A stretch of DNA of 64,000 nucleotides from contig NZ_BAABRO010000002.1 in assembly GCF_039545035.1 (NCBI RefSeq), forward strand, positions 957,649-1,021,648, written 5' to 3'. Of this stretch, positions 45,643-54,746 are shown piece after piece (within the stretch, counting starts at the first letter, position 1; the number at the start of each line of letters is the position of its first letter). The position numbers and the translations under genes are program-made. Below the pieces are notes generated by a model. The model was not told where the DNA came from. It did not search any database and saw only the letters and a program-made list of their open reading frames with translations. Source of the stretch: Novipirellula caenicola. GTDB lineage: Bacteria; Planctomycetota; Planctomycetia; Pirellulales; Pirellulaceae.

Positions 45643-48468
45643 ATGCGAATCGTTCATAAGTTGCTGCTGGCAACGCTCCTGCCTGCATTGCTGATTTGGT
45701 TCGTTGGCATGTATGCGACGCAGGTCAGCGAACGCAGTTTGCGGCACGCGATCGAAGCGACCTCGATGACCCGTGCCACCGCGGTGATGGACGAAATTGA
45801 TCGGATCGTTCAGGCCCGCACGGCCGATTGGAAAGCGTATTCGCGAAGCGATCTAGCGCAGCAAGTCTTGGTCGCGTCGAATCAAGCGATCGAAGCACTA
45901 GAGGATCCCGCAGCGACGATCGAAGAGCGAGACCAGAGTTGGCGAGACACCCCTGCGGATGAAGCAACCAAATTCATGAGATCGCTTCTGCGGAACCCGC
46001 TCTCACGCGATCTTCGTCAACGGCTCAATAAGCTCAACGAAGGCAGCGGCTACACCATTTTTGGTGAAGTGTTCTTTACCAACCGCTTTGGCGTCAACGC
46101 GGCTCAAACCAGTCGAACCTCGGATTACCGTCAGGATGACGAGGCATGGTGGAAATATGCCTATCAAAACGAAGTCTACATCGGCGACGTGATGCTCGAT
46201 GACAGTGCCGGTGTTTACTCGGTCGACATCTGTTTGCGTGTGGATGACGAGAGCGGAAAACCGCTTGGGGTATTGAAGGCCGTGATGAACATTCAAGAGG
46301 TGTTCAGCGTGATCGATACTCGGGTGGGCCGTTACCGAGACGACGAACGGTTGGTCTTGTTTACCGCCGAGGGGCGGGTGATTCGCGCCAGCAACGACGA
46401 CACGAAGCCGTTGTCGGACGGTTCGATATACTTCAAAGACGTTCAGCTCGACGCCGATCATGCCAACGATGTGTATTATCGCCGTGATGAAGAGACCGGT
46501 GAAAAGTACCTGTCGGCATTCGCACTTTCGCGAGGTTACGGTGACTTCAAAGGCCTGGGGTGGATCACGATGGACGAACGCCGTGAATCCGTCGTCTTTG
46601 CTCCGGTGAATCGTTTGCGAAATCGAATTATCTGGTTGTCGTCATTGGCCACATTGGCAACGCTTTTGATTGGCGGCGCGACTGCGTTGTCGTTGTCCAA
46701 ACGTCTCGACCAACTCACCGATGCAACGGTGTCGATCGGGCGTGGGGAATTGGATACGACCGTGGCAACCCGAGGCAACGATGAAGTGACCGAATTGGCT
46801 CGGAATTTCAATCGAATGGGCAGCGAGCTGCAGCAAACGCATCACGAGTTGACGCTTGCACGCGACGCGGCACGTGATGCGAACAAGGCCAAAAGTACGT
46901 TTCTGGCGAACATGAGTCATGAAATACGCACGCCAATGAACGGCATCATCGGGATGGGGGAATTGTTGGCGACCTCGCAATTGAGTGCCGAGCAGCGTGA
47001 TTATTTGAATATGATGCAGCAGTCTGCCGATTCGCTGCTGCGGCTGTTGAACGATATTCTTGACTTTTCGAAGATCGAAGCAGGACGCTTGGAGCTCGAA
47101 GAGATCGGATTCAGTCTGCGAGACTGTATCGAAAAAACAGGCCAAGCGTTGTCGATACGGGCTGCGGAGAAGAACTTGGAGATGGCTTGCCGGATCGCCC
47201 CCGATCTGCCCGACACGTTCCTCGGTGATCCCGGGCGGATTCGGCAAATCCTTGTCAATCTGGCTGGCAATGCCATCAAGTTCACTCAGCAAGGCGAAGT
47301 GGTGATCGATGTCACTTGCCAATCACGCTGCGAAAACAAGATTCGATTGCATTTCCGCGTGATCGACACCGGCGTTGGCATTCCCGCCGAGAAGCAGGAA
47401 AAGATTTTTGAGGCGTTTGGGCAAGCCGATGCGTCAACCACTCGCGAATTTGGTGGCACTGGTCTGGGGTTGACCATTTCCTCGCAACTCGTCGCGATGA
47501 TGAACGGCGAAATTTGGGTGGAAAGTGAAATCGACAAAGGGACCACATTCCATTTCACCCTTGAATTGACAGTCCAAGATGATTTGGAAAAACAACATCG
47601 GATGCAGGAATTGGCGACGCATCCGATGCACGTCCTGATCGTCGATGACAATCGCACCAACCGGCGAATTTTCGAGGAAGTGCTTAAAAGTTGGAACATG
47701 GAAACGGTTTCGACCGAAGCGGCGACGCAGGGGTTGAAGGAATTGGAACAAGCGGCGTCGTCCGAGCACCCATTTGATCTTGTGTTGCTTGACTACATGA
47801 TGCCCGAAATGGATGGCTTCGGTTTTGCTGAACAGGTGCAAGCGGACGAGCGTTTGAGAGGCACAAGAATCATCATGCTCTCGTCAGCTGCGCAGAGCGG
47901 CGACGCCAAAAAATGTCAAGAGTTGGGGATCGTCCGTTACATGACCAAACCGGTGGTGCAGTCGGAATTGCTCAACACGATGCTCAGCGTGGTTCAAGAG
48001 CCAAGCCAATCCGAAGATCAGGATAGCGACACACCCGAGACTCAGGATGCAGACCGGGATGCCATGCGGCTGAACATCTTGCTTGCCGAGGATGGCTTGG
48101 TCAATCAGCGAGTCGCGACGGGACTTTTGAAGCGAAATGGGCACAAAGTCGTCATTGCCGAGGATGGCAAGAAGGCGATCCAAGCGTGGGAAAACGGCTC
48201 GTTCGACGTGATCCTAATGGATGTTCAAATGCCCGAGATGGATGGCATCGAAGCGACTGAGTGGATTCGGCAAAAAGAGCGAGCCAGCGGCGGTCATATC
48301 CCGATCGTGGCGATGACCGCCAATGCGATGAAAGGAGACCGCCAACGCTGTCTCGATGCCGGGATGGACGATTACGTATCCAAACCGATCCAGCCCGATT
48401 CGCTGTTTAAAGTGCTTTGCCAAGTGAGCGGGCAGTTGACATCGCAGCGGGGGGCCGAGGAGTCCTAG
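45643..48468 (+). CDS. Hybrid sensor histidine kinase with two receiver domains
   Basis: A 941-residue membrane kinase. ATG 45643 follows a GCAGGAG ribosome site and starts just before the first membrane helix (about 8-28). A large periplasmic sensor, probably double-Cache ('VMLDDSYSV'-like region '[20 protein letters not shown]'), spans about 30-325. Helix 2 (about 327-350) leads to HAMP, then HisKA with H426 in '[15 protein letters not shown]', and HATPase with '[11 protein letters not shown]', 'DTGVGIP' and '[10 protein letters not shown]'. Receiver 1 has D717 ('[11 protein letters not shown]') and Lys in 'MTKPV'; receiver 2 has D860 ('[11 protein letters not shown]') and 'VSKPI'. All phosphotransfer residues are present. 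There is no HPt domain and no output regulator nearby, so the phosphate must pass to a partner encoded elsewhere. Confidence 0.95.
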   Translation: MRIVHKLLLATLLPALLIWFVGMYATQVSERSLRHAIEATSMTRATAVMDEIDRIVQARTADWKAYSRSDLAQQVLVASNQAIEALEDPAATIEERDQSWRDTPADEATKFMRSLLRNPLSRDLRQRLNKLNEGSGYTIFGEVFFTNRFGVNAAQTSRTSDYRQDDEAWWKYAYQNEVYIGDVMLDDSAGVYSVDICLRVDDESGKPLGVLKAVMNIQEVFSVIDTRVGRYRDDERLVLFTAEGRVIRASNDDTKPLSDGSIYFKDVQLDADHANDVYYRRDEETGEKYLSAFALSRGYGDFKGLGWITMDERRESVVFAPVNRLRNRIIWLSSLATLATLLIGGATALSLSKRLDQLTDATVSIGRGELDTTVATRGNDEVTELARNFNRMGSELQQTHHELTLARDAARDANKAKSTFLANMSHEIRTPMNGIIGMGELLATSQLSAEQRDYLNMMQQSADSLLRLLNDILDFSKIEAGRLELEEIGFSLRDCIEKTGQALSIRAAEKNLEMACRIAPDLPDTFLGDPGRIRQILVNLAGNAIKFTQQGEVVIDVTCQSRCENKIRLHFRVIDTGVGIPAEKQEKIFEAFGQADASTTREFGGTGLGLTISSQLVAMMNGEIWVESEIDKGTTFHFTLELTVQDDLEKQHRMQELATHPMHVLIVDDNRTNRRIFEEVLKSWNMETVSTEAATQGLKELEQAASSEHPFDLVLLDYMMPEMDGFGFAEQVQADERLRGTRIIMLSSAAQSGDAKKCQELGIVRYMTKPVVQSELLNTMLSVVQEPSQSEDQDSDTPETQDADRDAMRLNILLAEDGLVNQRVATGLLKRNGHKVVIAEDGKKAIQAWENGSFDVILMDVQMPEMDGIEATEWIRQKERASGGHIPIVAMTANAMKGDRQRCLDAGMDDYVSKPIQPDSLFKVLCQVSGQLTSQRGAEES

Positions 48469-48505
48469 GGTGCCGAGTCGGTTTGACTGAGAACAGTTCG
48501 TAATC

Positions 48506-48985
48506 TCAGTTGCCAGAGTTGGAAACCGGCGTTGCCATGAACGGATTGGTTCGCTGTTGTCCGGTCGGCACTCGGTTTTCGAGTGTGTCGTTATTGACGG
48601 TAAAGGCGAACAGCGGCGTTTGGAACGCGTCTTCGTAGATATGTCGCACCGTCCATCCGTTTTCGGACGCCTCTTTGGCGAATGTGTTTTTCTTGGCCAA
48701 CGCAATGCCCGCTTCTCGCATGCGTTCACGATTGACCTGCCGAAACTTGTTCACTCCGTCACGGCTGACGACGTACCAGAAGTCCACCGAGTCGACGGCC
48801 GGGTCGACCACGACTTTCTGTAGCATCGTGTACTCGTCGAGCAACTTCGGGCATTCAAGATTGGTCTGCGCCAGCGATTCTCGCATGTCCGTCTTGGGAC
48901 CAAATTGGTCGCATCCCGATGCCATTGCCAAGCAAAAAACAACAAGGCTGACGAAAAAGAATGTTTTAGGGGGGCGAGTCGACAT
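48506..48985 (-). CDS. Small putative lipoprotein, unknown function
   Basis: A 159-residue protein with a hydrophobic leader and lipobox ending at Cys25 (LAMASGC). The mature part has no recognisable domain; it is mixed charged, with one aromatic segment ('VDFWYVVSRDGVNKFRQV') and an unstructured C-terminus. It is convergent with the histidine kinase, whose stop lies 38 bases away. Start ATG 48985. The gene assignment rests on the lipoprotein signal and codon pattern. Confidence 0.75.
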   Translation of the reverse strand: MSTRPPKTFFFVSLVVFCLAMASGCDQFGPKTDMRESLAQTNLECPKLLDEYTMLQKVVVDPAVDSVDFWYVVSRDGVNKFRQVNRERMREAGIALAKKNTFAKEASENGWTVRHIYEDAFQTPLFAFTVNNDTLENRVPTGQQRTNPFMATPVSNSGN

Positions 48986-49143
48986 GAGGACGGACCATTA
49001 CGAATCTTGAGGCTCGCCAACCACCGACGTTGGCGTTCAAAAAAAACGTAGGTCGGTTTGCAGTCGCTCGCAAACGATCCAAATTGAAACGGAGGACTCG
49101 GCGAGAAACGGATCCTCACAACCGGCAATACCGTTGGGACCGT

Positions 49144-49833
49144 TTAACAAACGTCGTCGAGATAAAACTTGCGAGTCTCGCCTGCTTGATTGGCTTGCCA
49201 CAGCATTTTCGAATCGACGTCCAGACAGCTGAGCCACCCGTTGTCGTACACCCGAGTATCGATGCAAATCGCATTTTCGGTTCGAATGGGCAGTCCCGAT
49301 TTCTGTGAGGTATGACCGCAGACCACGATTTTTCCCGAAACGTGCCGCGGGTGGAAACTAAACTTTTCCCAATACAGCACGTAATCGTCCGCCGCGCTCA
49401 TCGGCACATCGGCGTCATAGCTGGCGTGCACAAAGATGTATTGCTCGGTTTCATAGTAAGGCAGCACGCGATCGCTAATAAAATGCCAGTGGGATCGTGG
49501 CACCAGATTCATCGTGTCGGCGTTCACTTTGTTGTCGATCGTGTACGAGCAAAGTGCCTCGTAGCCGCCGAAATTTAACCAACGTTGGAAGTGGTCTTTT
49601 TTCAGACGCGCTTGCGCCATCATCAGATCGTGGTTGCCTCGCAATGGATTGAGTTTGTGGGTTTTGTCTTTGCTGACCAACCAATCCAGCACGCGGCGTG
49701 AATCGGGACCGCGGTCGACGTAGTCCCCCAGAGTGACAAGGGTGTCGTCAGGTGTGATTTCGACAAACGTCTCAAGTGTAACGAGTGCTTTGTAACAACC
49801 ATGGATATCACCGATGGCAAGTAATCGCGGCAT
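49144..49833 (-). CDS. Serine/threonine-type metallophosphatase (PrpA/ApaH-like)
   Basis: A 229-residue calcineurin-like phosphoesterase. The metal-binding signatures of PPP-family phosphatases are intact: 'GDIHGCYKAL' (residues 8-17), 'GDYVDRGPDSRRVL' and 'PLRGNHDLM', followed by 'FVHASYD' and 'CGHTSQKSGLP'. It probably dephosphorylates proteins or hydrolyses dinucleoside polyphosphates; Escherichia coli PrpA and lambda phosphatase are the closest style, and ApaH is longer (about 280). The ATG at 49833 is preceded on its strand by GAGGGAG. It stands alone; a Ser/Thr kinase exists 40 kb away in the window, but no link is implied. Confidence 0.93.
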   Translation of the reverse strand: MPRLLAIGDIHGCYKALVTLETFVEITPDDTLVTLGDYVDRGPDSRRVLDWLVSKDKTHKLNPLRGNHDLMMAQARLKKDHFQRWLNFGGYEALCSYTIDNKVNADTMNLVPRSHWHFISDRVLPYYETEQYIFVHASYDADVPMSAADDYVLYWEKFSFHPRHVSGKIVVCGHTSQKSGLPIRTENAICIDTRVYDNGWLSCLDVDSKMLWQANQAGETRKFYLDDVC

Positions 49834-50320
49834 TCTGATCGCTCCCTCTGTTCATAATCCAGCAAACGTTATCCAGCAAACGTTGCAAACGACTTGGCAA
49901 ACGGCGTGCCTGTATCCTTAATAACACCTTTCCCCCCATCAAGGGAGACTACTGGTTACGTGTGGCTCCATCGCGGTTAGGTTAGCCCATCGGACGCTAT
50001 CCCTGGGGGGAAGGTAACGAAACCGTGGCTAGCACCAAAACGGCTAACACGATCAGCCGTCATCAAAGGATGGGCGGTGCGTTCGGTTTGTCGAAATTTA
50101 CTCGGCTGACCGCCGGTCTAGCAGAGGAGAAATGTGCGACTCCCAACGCCTTTTTTCTAGTTTAGAGAACTTCAGGGCTAATTGTCGCGGCCCTTTTGTC
50201 ATTCCCAGGGCGCTTGGCAATCAGATTCTTGGTATTCTGTTAACATAAATTGAGGCGGACGGCCCTCGTCGCCAGAAGTACGCCATGATTGACTACCCCT
50301 TCCAGAAGTAAGGATGTTGC
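49834..50320. other. Gene-free region upstream of the MoxR operon
   Basis: About 487 bases with no coding sequence. Beyond the structured segment at 49926-50060 I see only a weak promoter-like TTGGCA at 50214-50219 with no well-placed -10 box, and the AAGGA ribosome site for moxR at 50310-50314. Confidence 0.5.
49926..50060. ncRNA. Candidate structured RNA or palindrome with a long closing stem
   Basis: ACCTTTCCCCCCA (49926-49938) pairs with TGGGGGGAAGGT (50004-50015) as 12 pairs with one bulged T, extended inside by GGGA (49943-49946) / TCCC (50000-50003). The stem encloses about 53 bases. A separate perfect hairpin ACGGCT (50040-50045) / AGCCGT (50055-50060) follows; read on the minus strand it ends in TTTT and looks like a weak terminator. 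I cannot assign a known RNA family or the strand. Confidence 0.3.
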
Positions 50321-51385
50321 ATGTCCGCAGACGCCGCGGCAAATCAGAACGGGATCAGCGAAGCTGACTCGAAACGATTGCATGAAGCTCGCAAGCGAAT
50401 CATTGAACAATTGGGCAAAATCATCGTCGGCCAGGAAACGGTCATCGACGAAATCATGATCTGCCTGTTTAGCCGAGGGCACTGCATGCTCGAGGGGGTC
50501 CCGGGGCTAGCCAAAACGCTGATGATCAGCACGCTGGCTCAATCCTTGGATTTGTCCTTTAGCCGAATCCAATTCACCCCCGACTTGATGCCCGCCGACG
50601 TGACGGGAACCGAGATCATTGAAGAGGACCGCTCGTCCGGCAAACGTGATTTTCGTTTTATGGAAGGTCCGCTGTTTGCCAACGTCGTCCTCGCTGACGA
50701 AATCAACCGGACGCCGCCCAAAACGCAAGCCGCGCTGCTCGAAGCGATGCAGGAGCGTCAAGTCACCGTGGGCCGCAATCGGCACATGTTGTCGGATCCG
50801 TTTTTTGTCTTGGCGACGCAGAACCCGATCGAACAAGAGGGAACGTATCCGCTTCCCGAGGCCCAACAAGACCGATTTATGTTCAAGGTCTTTGTAGAGT
50901 ACCCGAGTTTTGACGAAGAATTCGAAGTCGCGCGTCGCACGACCGGCAAAGCGGCTGAAAAAGTCGAAGCGGTGTTGGGAGCCGAAGAGATCCTCCGGCT
51001 GCAAGAATTGGTTCGCCAGGTTCCCGTCAGCGACCATGTTGTCCGCTATGCACTCTCGTTGGTGCGTCAAACGCGGGTGGGTGGCGAAGGGGTCCCCGAC
51101 TTTGTCGACGAATTGGTTGGCTGGGGGGCTGGTCCGCGGGCGGTTCAGTTCTTGATCCTCGGCGGCAAAGCACGAGCGCTTTTGGAAGGCCGTTTTCATG
51201 TGCAGATCGAAGACATCCAATACTTGGCCAAACCGGTGCTCCGTCACCGCATGGTGGTCAACTTTGCCGCCGAAAGCGACGGAGTGACCAGCGACGACGT
51301 GATCCAACGCATTATTGCCGCGACGCCAACGACCGAGGACGAACTTTCCCGCGATGCCCGATTCCAAAAAATATTTGCGTCCTGA
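50321..51385 (+). CDS. MoxR-type AAA+ ATPase
   Basis: A 354-residue MoxR-family ATPase, a chaperone-like AAA+ protein that usually works with VWA/DUF58 partners on metalloprotein or envelope assembly. Walker A is 'GVPGLAKT', Walker B '[24 protein letters not shown]' (in parts), with '[23 protein letters not shown]' (in parts) as the sensor-1/arginine-finger segment. ATG 50321 has AAGGA 6 bases upstream. It is the first gene of a seven-gene operon, and its 3' end overlaps the DUF58 gene by 32 bases. Confidence 0.95.
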   Translation: MSADAAANQNGISEADSKRLHEARKRIIEQLGKIIVGQETVIDEIMICLFSRGHCMLEGVPGLAKTLMISTLAQSLDLSFSRIQFTPDLMPADVTGTEIIEEDRSSGKRDFRFMEGPLFANVVLADEINRTPPKTQAALLEAMQERQVTVGRNRHMLSDPFFVLATQNPIEQEGTYPLPEAQQDRFMFKVFVEYPSFDEEFEVARRTTGKAAEKVEAVLGAEEILRLQELVRQVPVSDHVVRYALSLVRQTRVGGEGVPDFVDELVGWGAGPRAVQFLILGGKARALLEGRFHVQIEDIQYLAKPVLRHRMVVNFAAESDGVTSDDVIQRIIAATPTTEDELSRDARFQKIFAS

Positions 51386-52256
51386 GGTTACCGCTCGGAT
51401 TCGTCGACTCGAGTTGACGGCCCGCCGAGTGGTCGAAGGATTTTTATCGGGAATGCATCGGAGTCCGTACTTTGGACAATCGATCGAATTCCTGCAGCAC
51501 CGCCAATACACTCGAGGCGACGAAATTCGTCACATCGATTGGAAAGTGTATGCGCGTCAAGATCGGTTGCACATCAAACAGTACGAAGAGGAAACCAATC
51601 TTCGGTTAACCCTGCTTGTCGATCGCTCGGCCAGTATGGCGTACGGTGATGGCGAATCGAATAAGTTTGATTATTCGGCATCCATCGCCGCTTCGCTTGC
51701 GTATCTTGCCCTGCGGCAAAAGGATGCTACGGGGCTCGTCACGTTCGATACAAAAGTGCGAGCGACCGTGCCGGCAAAGAGCAACCAACAGCAATTGAAT
51801 CGGATTTTAGCGACGCTCGATTCGGTCGGCGCCGATGGCCGCACCGATTTGGTGGCGGTGGCCAAAGAGATTTCTCAGGGGCTGCCGCGTCGCGGTTTGG
51901 TGGTGATTATCTCGGATCTGCTTGGTGTCGATTCGCTGCTGGAAGGTTTGCGTTTGCTTCGCCAACGCGGGCATGATGTGGCGATGTTCCATGTGCTGCA
52001 CGACCATGAAATCGACTTTGAATTCAATGGAGCCACCCGGTTTGAAGGCCTCGAAAGTGAAGACTTCTTGAACTGTAATCCACGTGCACTGCGTGAAGGT
52101 TACTTGGCCGCATTGGACGAATTTTTGTCAAGCACCAAGAAAGCGTGTGGACGTTTATCGATCGACTACCTGCAGGTCCGCACCAGCGAACCGCTCGATG
52201 CGGTGCTGGCCAAATTCCTGGCCGCTCGGCAATCGCTACCTAAACTGAAACGATAA
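51354..52256 (+). CDS. DUF58 domain protein (VWA-like partner of MoxR)
   Basis: A 300-residue cytoplasmic protein. ATG 51354 lies inside the 3' end of moxR; the in-frame extension to 51315 is less likely. The DUF58 signature '[29 protein letters not shown]' (in parts) is followed by '[13 protein letters not shown]', whose D-R-S-A-S is a metal-ion-dependent adhesion site as in VWA domains, and '[28 protein letters not shown]'. It likely forms a MoxR-dependent complex with the VWA proteins downstream. The gap to the next gene is short. Confidence 0.93.
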   Translation: MPDSKKYLRPEVTARIRRLELTARRVVEGFLSGMHRSPYFGQSIEFLQHRQYTRGDEIRHIDWKVYARQDRLHIKQYEEETNLRLTLLVDRSASMAYGDGESNKFDYSASIAASLAYLALRQKDATGLVTFDTKVRATVPAKSNQQQLNRILATLDSVGADGRTDLVAVAKEISQGLPRRGLVVIISDLLGVDSLLEGLRLLRQRGHDVAMFHVLHDHEIDFEFNGATRFEGLESEDFLNCNPRALREGYLAALDEFLSSTKKACGRLSIDYLQVRTSEPLDAVLAKFLAARQSLPKLKR

Positions 52257-52346
52257 ACTCTACGAAAATGATTGCTCCAGCAAAAACGAGATGTTGTTGC
52301 TGAAACCTGTACTTTTACCCTTCACTCTTCTGACGTCGAATTTCCC

Positions 52347-54746
52347 TTGTTTCTTTATCCCGCATTAACGATTGGCTTTTTGTTTGTCGCGGTGCCACTG
52401 TTGGTCCACTTGATCAACATGCTTCGGCATCGACGACAAAAATGGGCTGCCATGGATTTTTTGCTCGCGAGTTACCGCAAGCAGAAAAAGTGGATTCGAC
52501 TGCGACAACTGCTGCTGTTGTTGTCGCGTTTGGCTGTGGCCGCCGTATTGATCGCGATGCTGTGCGGATGGAACGGGGGCGGGCAAATGCTCGGCATGTT
52601 GGGCGGAACCACCACGCACCACGTCGTCATCTTGGACGACAGCTATTCGATGGGGGATGCGTCCGGCGGGGCGACCGCTTACGCCAGAGCGCTGGAAGCA
52701 CTTCAGGAATTAACGCGGCGATTGGCTACCGACGATGGCAACCATCAATTGACGGTGATGCGATCAAGCCGCGCGGCGTTGACGCTGCGGGGGGGCAGTG
52801 AATCGGGCGACTCGGCAGCCGATTTGTCTGCGCAAACGGTGACCTCTGATTCGCGGTTGATCAGCCGGGTGATGTCGACATCCGCATCGTCGCTGTTGAC
52901 GGATTTGGTACCCGCGTTGGATTTGGCGACCGAGCTGATTCAATCGACTCCCGCCGACCGAAAGGTGCTGTACATCGCCAGCGATTTTCGTGATCGTGAT
53001 TGGGCGGCGCCCCAGCGGTTGGCCGAGGCGATGCGGGGGATTTCCGGGGATGACGTTTCCATTCGGATGATCGATTGTGCGGTCGGCAATGCCGCCAATC
53101 TATCCGTCGTCGATGTTTCGCCCGCTCAAGATGTTTGGGTCGCCGGAGTCCCCGTGGTGATCAACGCCAAGGTTCGTAACAACGGGCCAAGCGACGTCAA
53201 CAACGTTTCGCTGGACAGTCGGGTTTATCACTATCCCAACGAAGTCACTCAGCCCGATCCGACTTTGGTGACCAGCGGACGCGTCGAATCGCTTCCGGCG
53301 TTGGTGATTGAATCGTTGCCGGCGGGCGAGGAAGTGACCGTGGCGTTTCAAGTCTTTATTGCCGAGCAGGGAGTTCATGCGATCGAAGTGTCGCTGCCCG
53401 AGGACGCGTTGGCGATCGACAACAAACGGACCTGCACGTTACCGCTTTCGGATTCTGAAAAGGTGTTGGTGATCGATGCCGACCCCGAGGCTCGCGGTGC
53501 CTACCATGTTGCATCGGTGTTGGATCCTGGATCCCAGGTTCGCATCGGTGCGATTCCTGATGTCCAACCGCCGGCGTTTCTGCGATCGGCGACGTTGGAA
53601 ACGTTTGCGGCCTACCGAGCGGTCTATCTGATCAATATCCCGGAAATCAACGAAAATGTCGCCGACGCGTTGGACCGCTACGTCCGCCGTGGTGGCGGGG
53701 TGATGTGGTTCCTTGGGGACGACATCCAGCGTGACGCATACAATCGCAACCTGTTGTCCGCCGGTCGGCAATTGTTGCCGATGCCGCTGGGGGAAACCAA
53801 ACCGGTGGCACCATCGGACGAAGGGACGACGGCAGATGTGGTATTCGGCGATTCGCCCGAGTTGCTTGCTCCGCTGAAAACGGCGGGCGACGCCGCACTG
53901 TCACTGATCGGTTTGTCACGTTCCTGGACGCTTGAAACCCCGGGGCTCGAGGCCACCGATGATCCCAACCGGCCTCGTGTGAAAACGGTCTTGAAACGTC
54001 GCGATGGCAATGCGTTTGTGACCCAACATGATGTCGAACGTGGCCGAGTGATCACAGTGCTCAGCGGGATTGATGGCCAATGGACCAATTGGCCCGGTGA
54101 TCCCACGTTTGTGGTCTTTCTGTTACAAGCCAATGCGGATCTATGGAGCGGAGCGGCCCCGCCGACTCGCCGCTTCATCGACGAACCAGTCGAGCGAACG
54201 ATCGCGTTGGATCAATACGCGCCGCAGGTGATGTACTTGCCGGCGACTGAACAACCGCCGCGAGTTCCTATCGAAATGGTGGCCGAGCCCATCCAAAGTG
54301 ATGCCACCGCTGAAACGGTTGCTCAAGTGGTGTTGGACCCGATGGAGATGGTGATCGCGGGCGAATCGAACGTCAGCGATCTATTGCAGCCGGGTATTTC
54401 GGAGTGGGCGTTTACACAAACCGATGGACGTCGCAGCATCATTCCGGTGGCGTCGGTGATCCGCAGCGGCGAAGGCAATCTGAAACGTGCCGACGCTGCC
54501 GTTATTCAACAAAACCTATTGCCAGTGGACGTGCGATTTTTGAGTAGTGAAGCATGGAATGCGGAAAACCAGACGGCCGGAAGCTCGAAATTAACCCTGT
54601 TTCTACTGGGTTTGTTGGGATTGTTGTTGGCAGCCGAACAAGCGTTGGCTTATTGGGCTAGTTACCACACATCGTCCACTGGGATCGGTGGCGGCAAACG
54701 GCCGGCGAGTCATCTCGGAGCCTTTTCACTGCGAGGTGCTCGATGA
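52347..54746 (+). CDS. BatA-like membrane protein with VWA domain
   Basis: About 799 residues from TTG 52347; an in-frame TTG at 52272 would add 25 residues. I prefer 52347 because the protein then begins at the canonical BatA N-terminal domain ('FLYPALTIGFLFVAVPLLVHLINMLRHRRQKWAAMDFLL', in parts; TIGR02226-type). A second membrane helix (about 32-55) leads to a VWA domain with MIDAS motif 'ILDDSYSM'. The long middle is extracytoplasmic and beta-rich with a CARDB-like part; a Gln-amidotransferase-like fold may lie at 'VLVIDADPEARGAYHVASVLD'. A final helix lies near 757-777. The stop overlaps the next ATG by 4 bases. Confidence 0.85.
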   Translation: MFLYPALTIGFLFVAVPLLVHLINMLRHRRQKWAAMDFLLASYRKQKKWIRLRQLLLLLSRLAVAAVLIAMLCGWNGGGQMLGMLGGTTTHHVVILDDSYSMGDASGGATAYARALEALQELTRRLATDDGNHQLTVMRSSRAALTLRGGSESGDSAADLSAQTVTSDSRLISRVMSTSASSLLTDLVPALDLATELIQSTPADRKVLYIASDFRDRDWAAPQRLAEAMRGISGDDVSIRMIDCAVGNAANLSVVDVSPAQDVWVAGVPVVINAKVRNNGPSDVNNVSLDSRVYHYPNEVTQPDPTLVTSGRVESLPALVIESLPAGEEVTVAFQVFIAEQGVHAIEVSLPEDALAIDNKRTCTLPLSDSEKVLVIDADPEARGAYHVASVLDPGSQVRIGAIPDVQPPAFLRSATLETFAAYRAVYLINIPEINENVADALDRYVRRGGGVMWFLGDDIQRDAYNRNLLSAGRQLLPMPLGETKPVAPSDEGTTADVVFGDSPELLAPLKTAGDAALSLIGLSRSWTLETPGLEATDDPNRPRVKTVLKRRDGNAFVTQHDVERGRVITVLSGIDGQWTNWPGDPTFVVFLLQANADLWSGAAPPTRRFIDEPVERTIALDQYAPQVMYLPATEQPPRVPIEMVAEPIQSDATAETVAQVVLDPMEMVIAGESNVSDLLQPGISEWAFTQTDGRRSIIPVASVIRSGEGNLKRADAAVIQQNLLPVDVRFLSSEAWNAENQTAGSSKLTLFLLGLLGLLLAAEQALAYWASYHTSSTGIGGGKRPASHLGAFSLRGAR

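Noticed and set aside
48486..48510. Terminator between the histidine kinase and lipoprotein genes
   Set aside because: ACTGAGA/TCTCAGT pairs, but no U-run follows on either strand.
50507..51511. 334-residue open frame on the minus strand
   Set aside because: Antisense to moxR; no recognisable domain.
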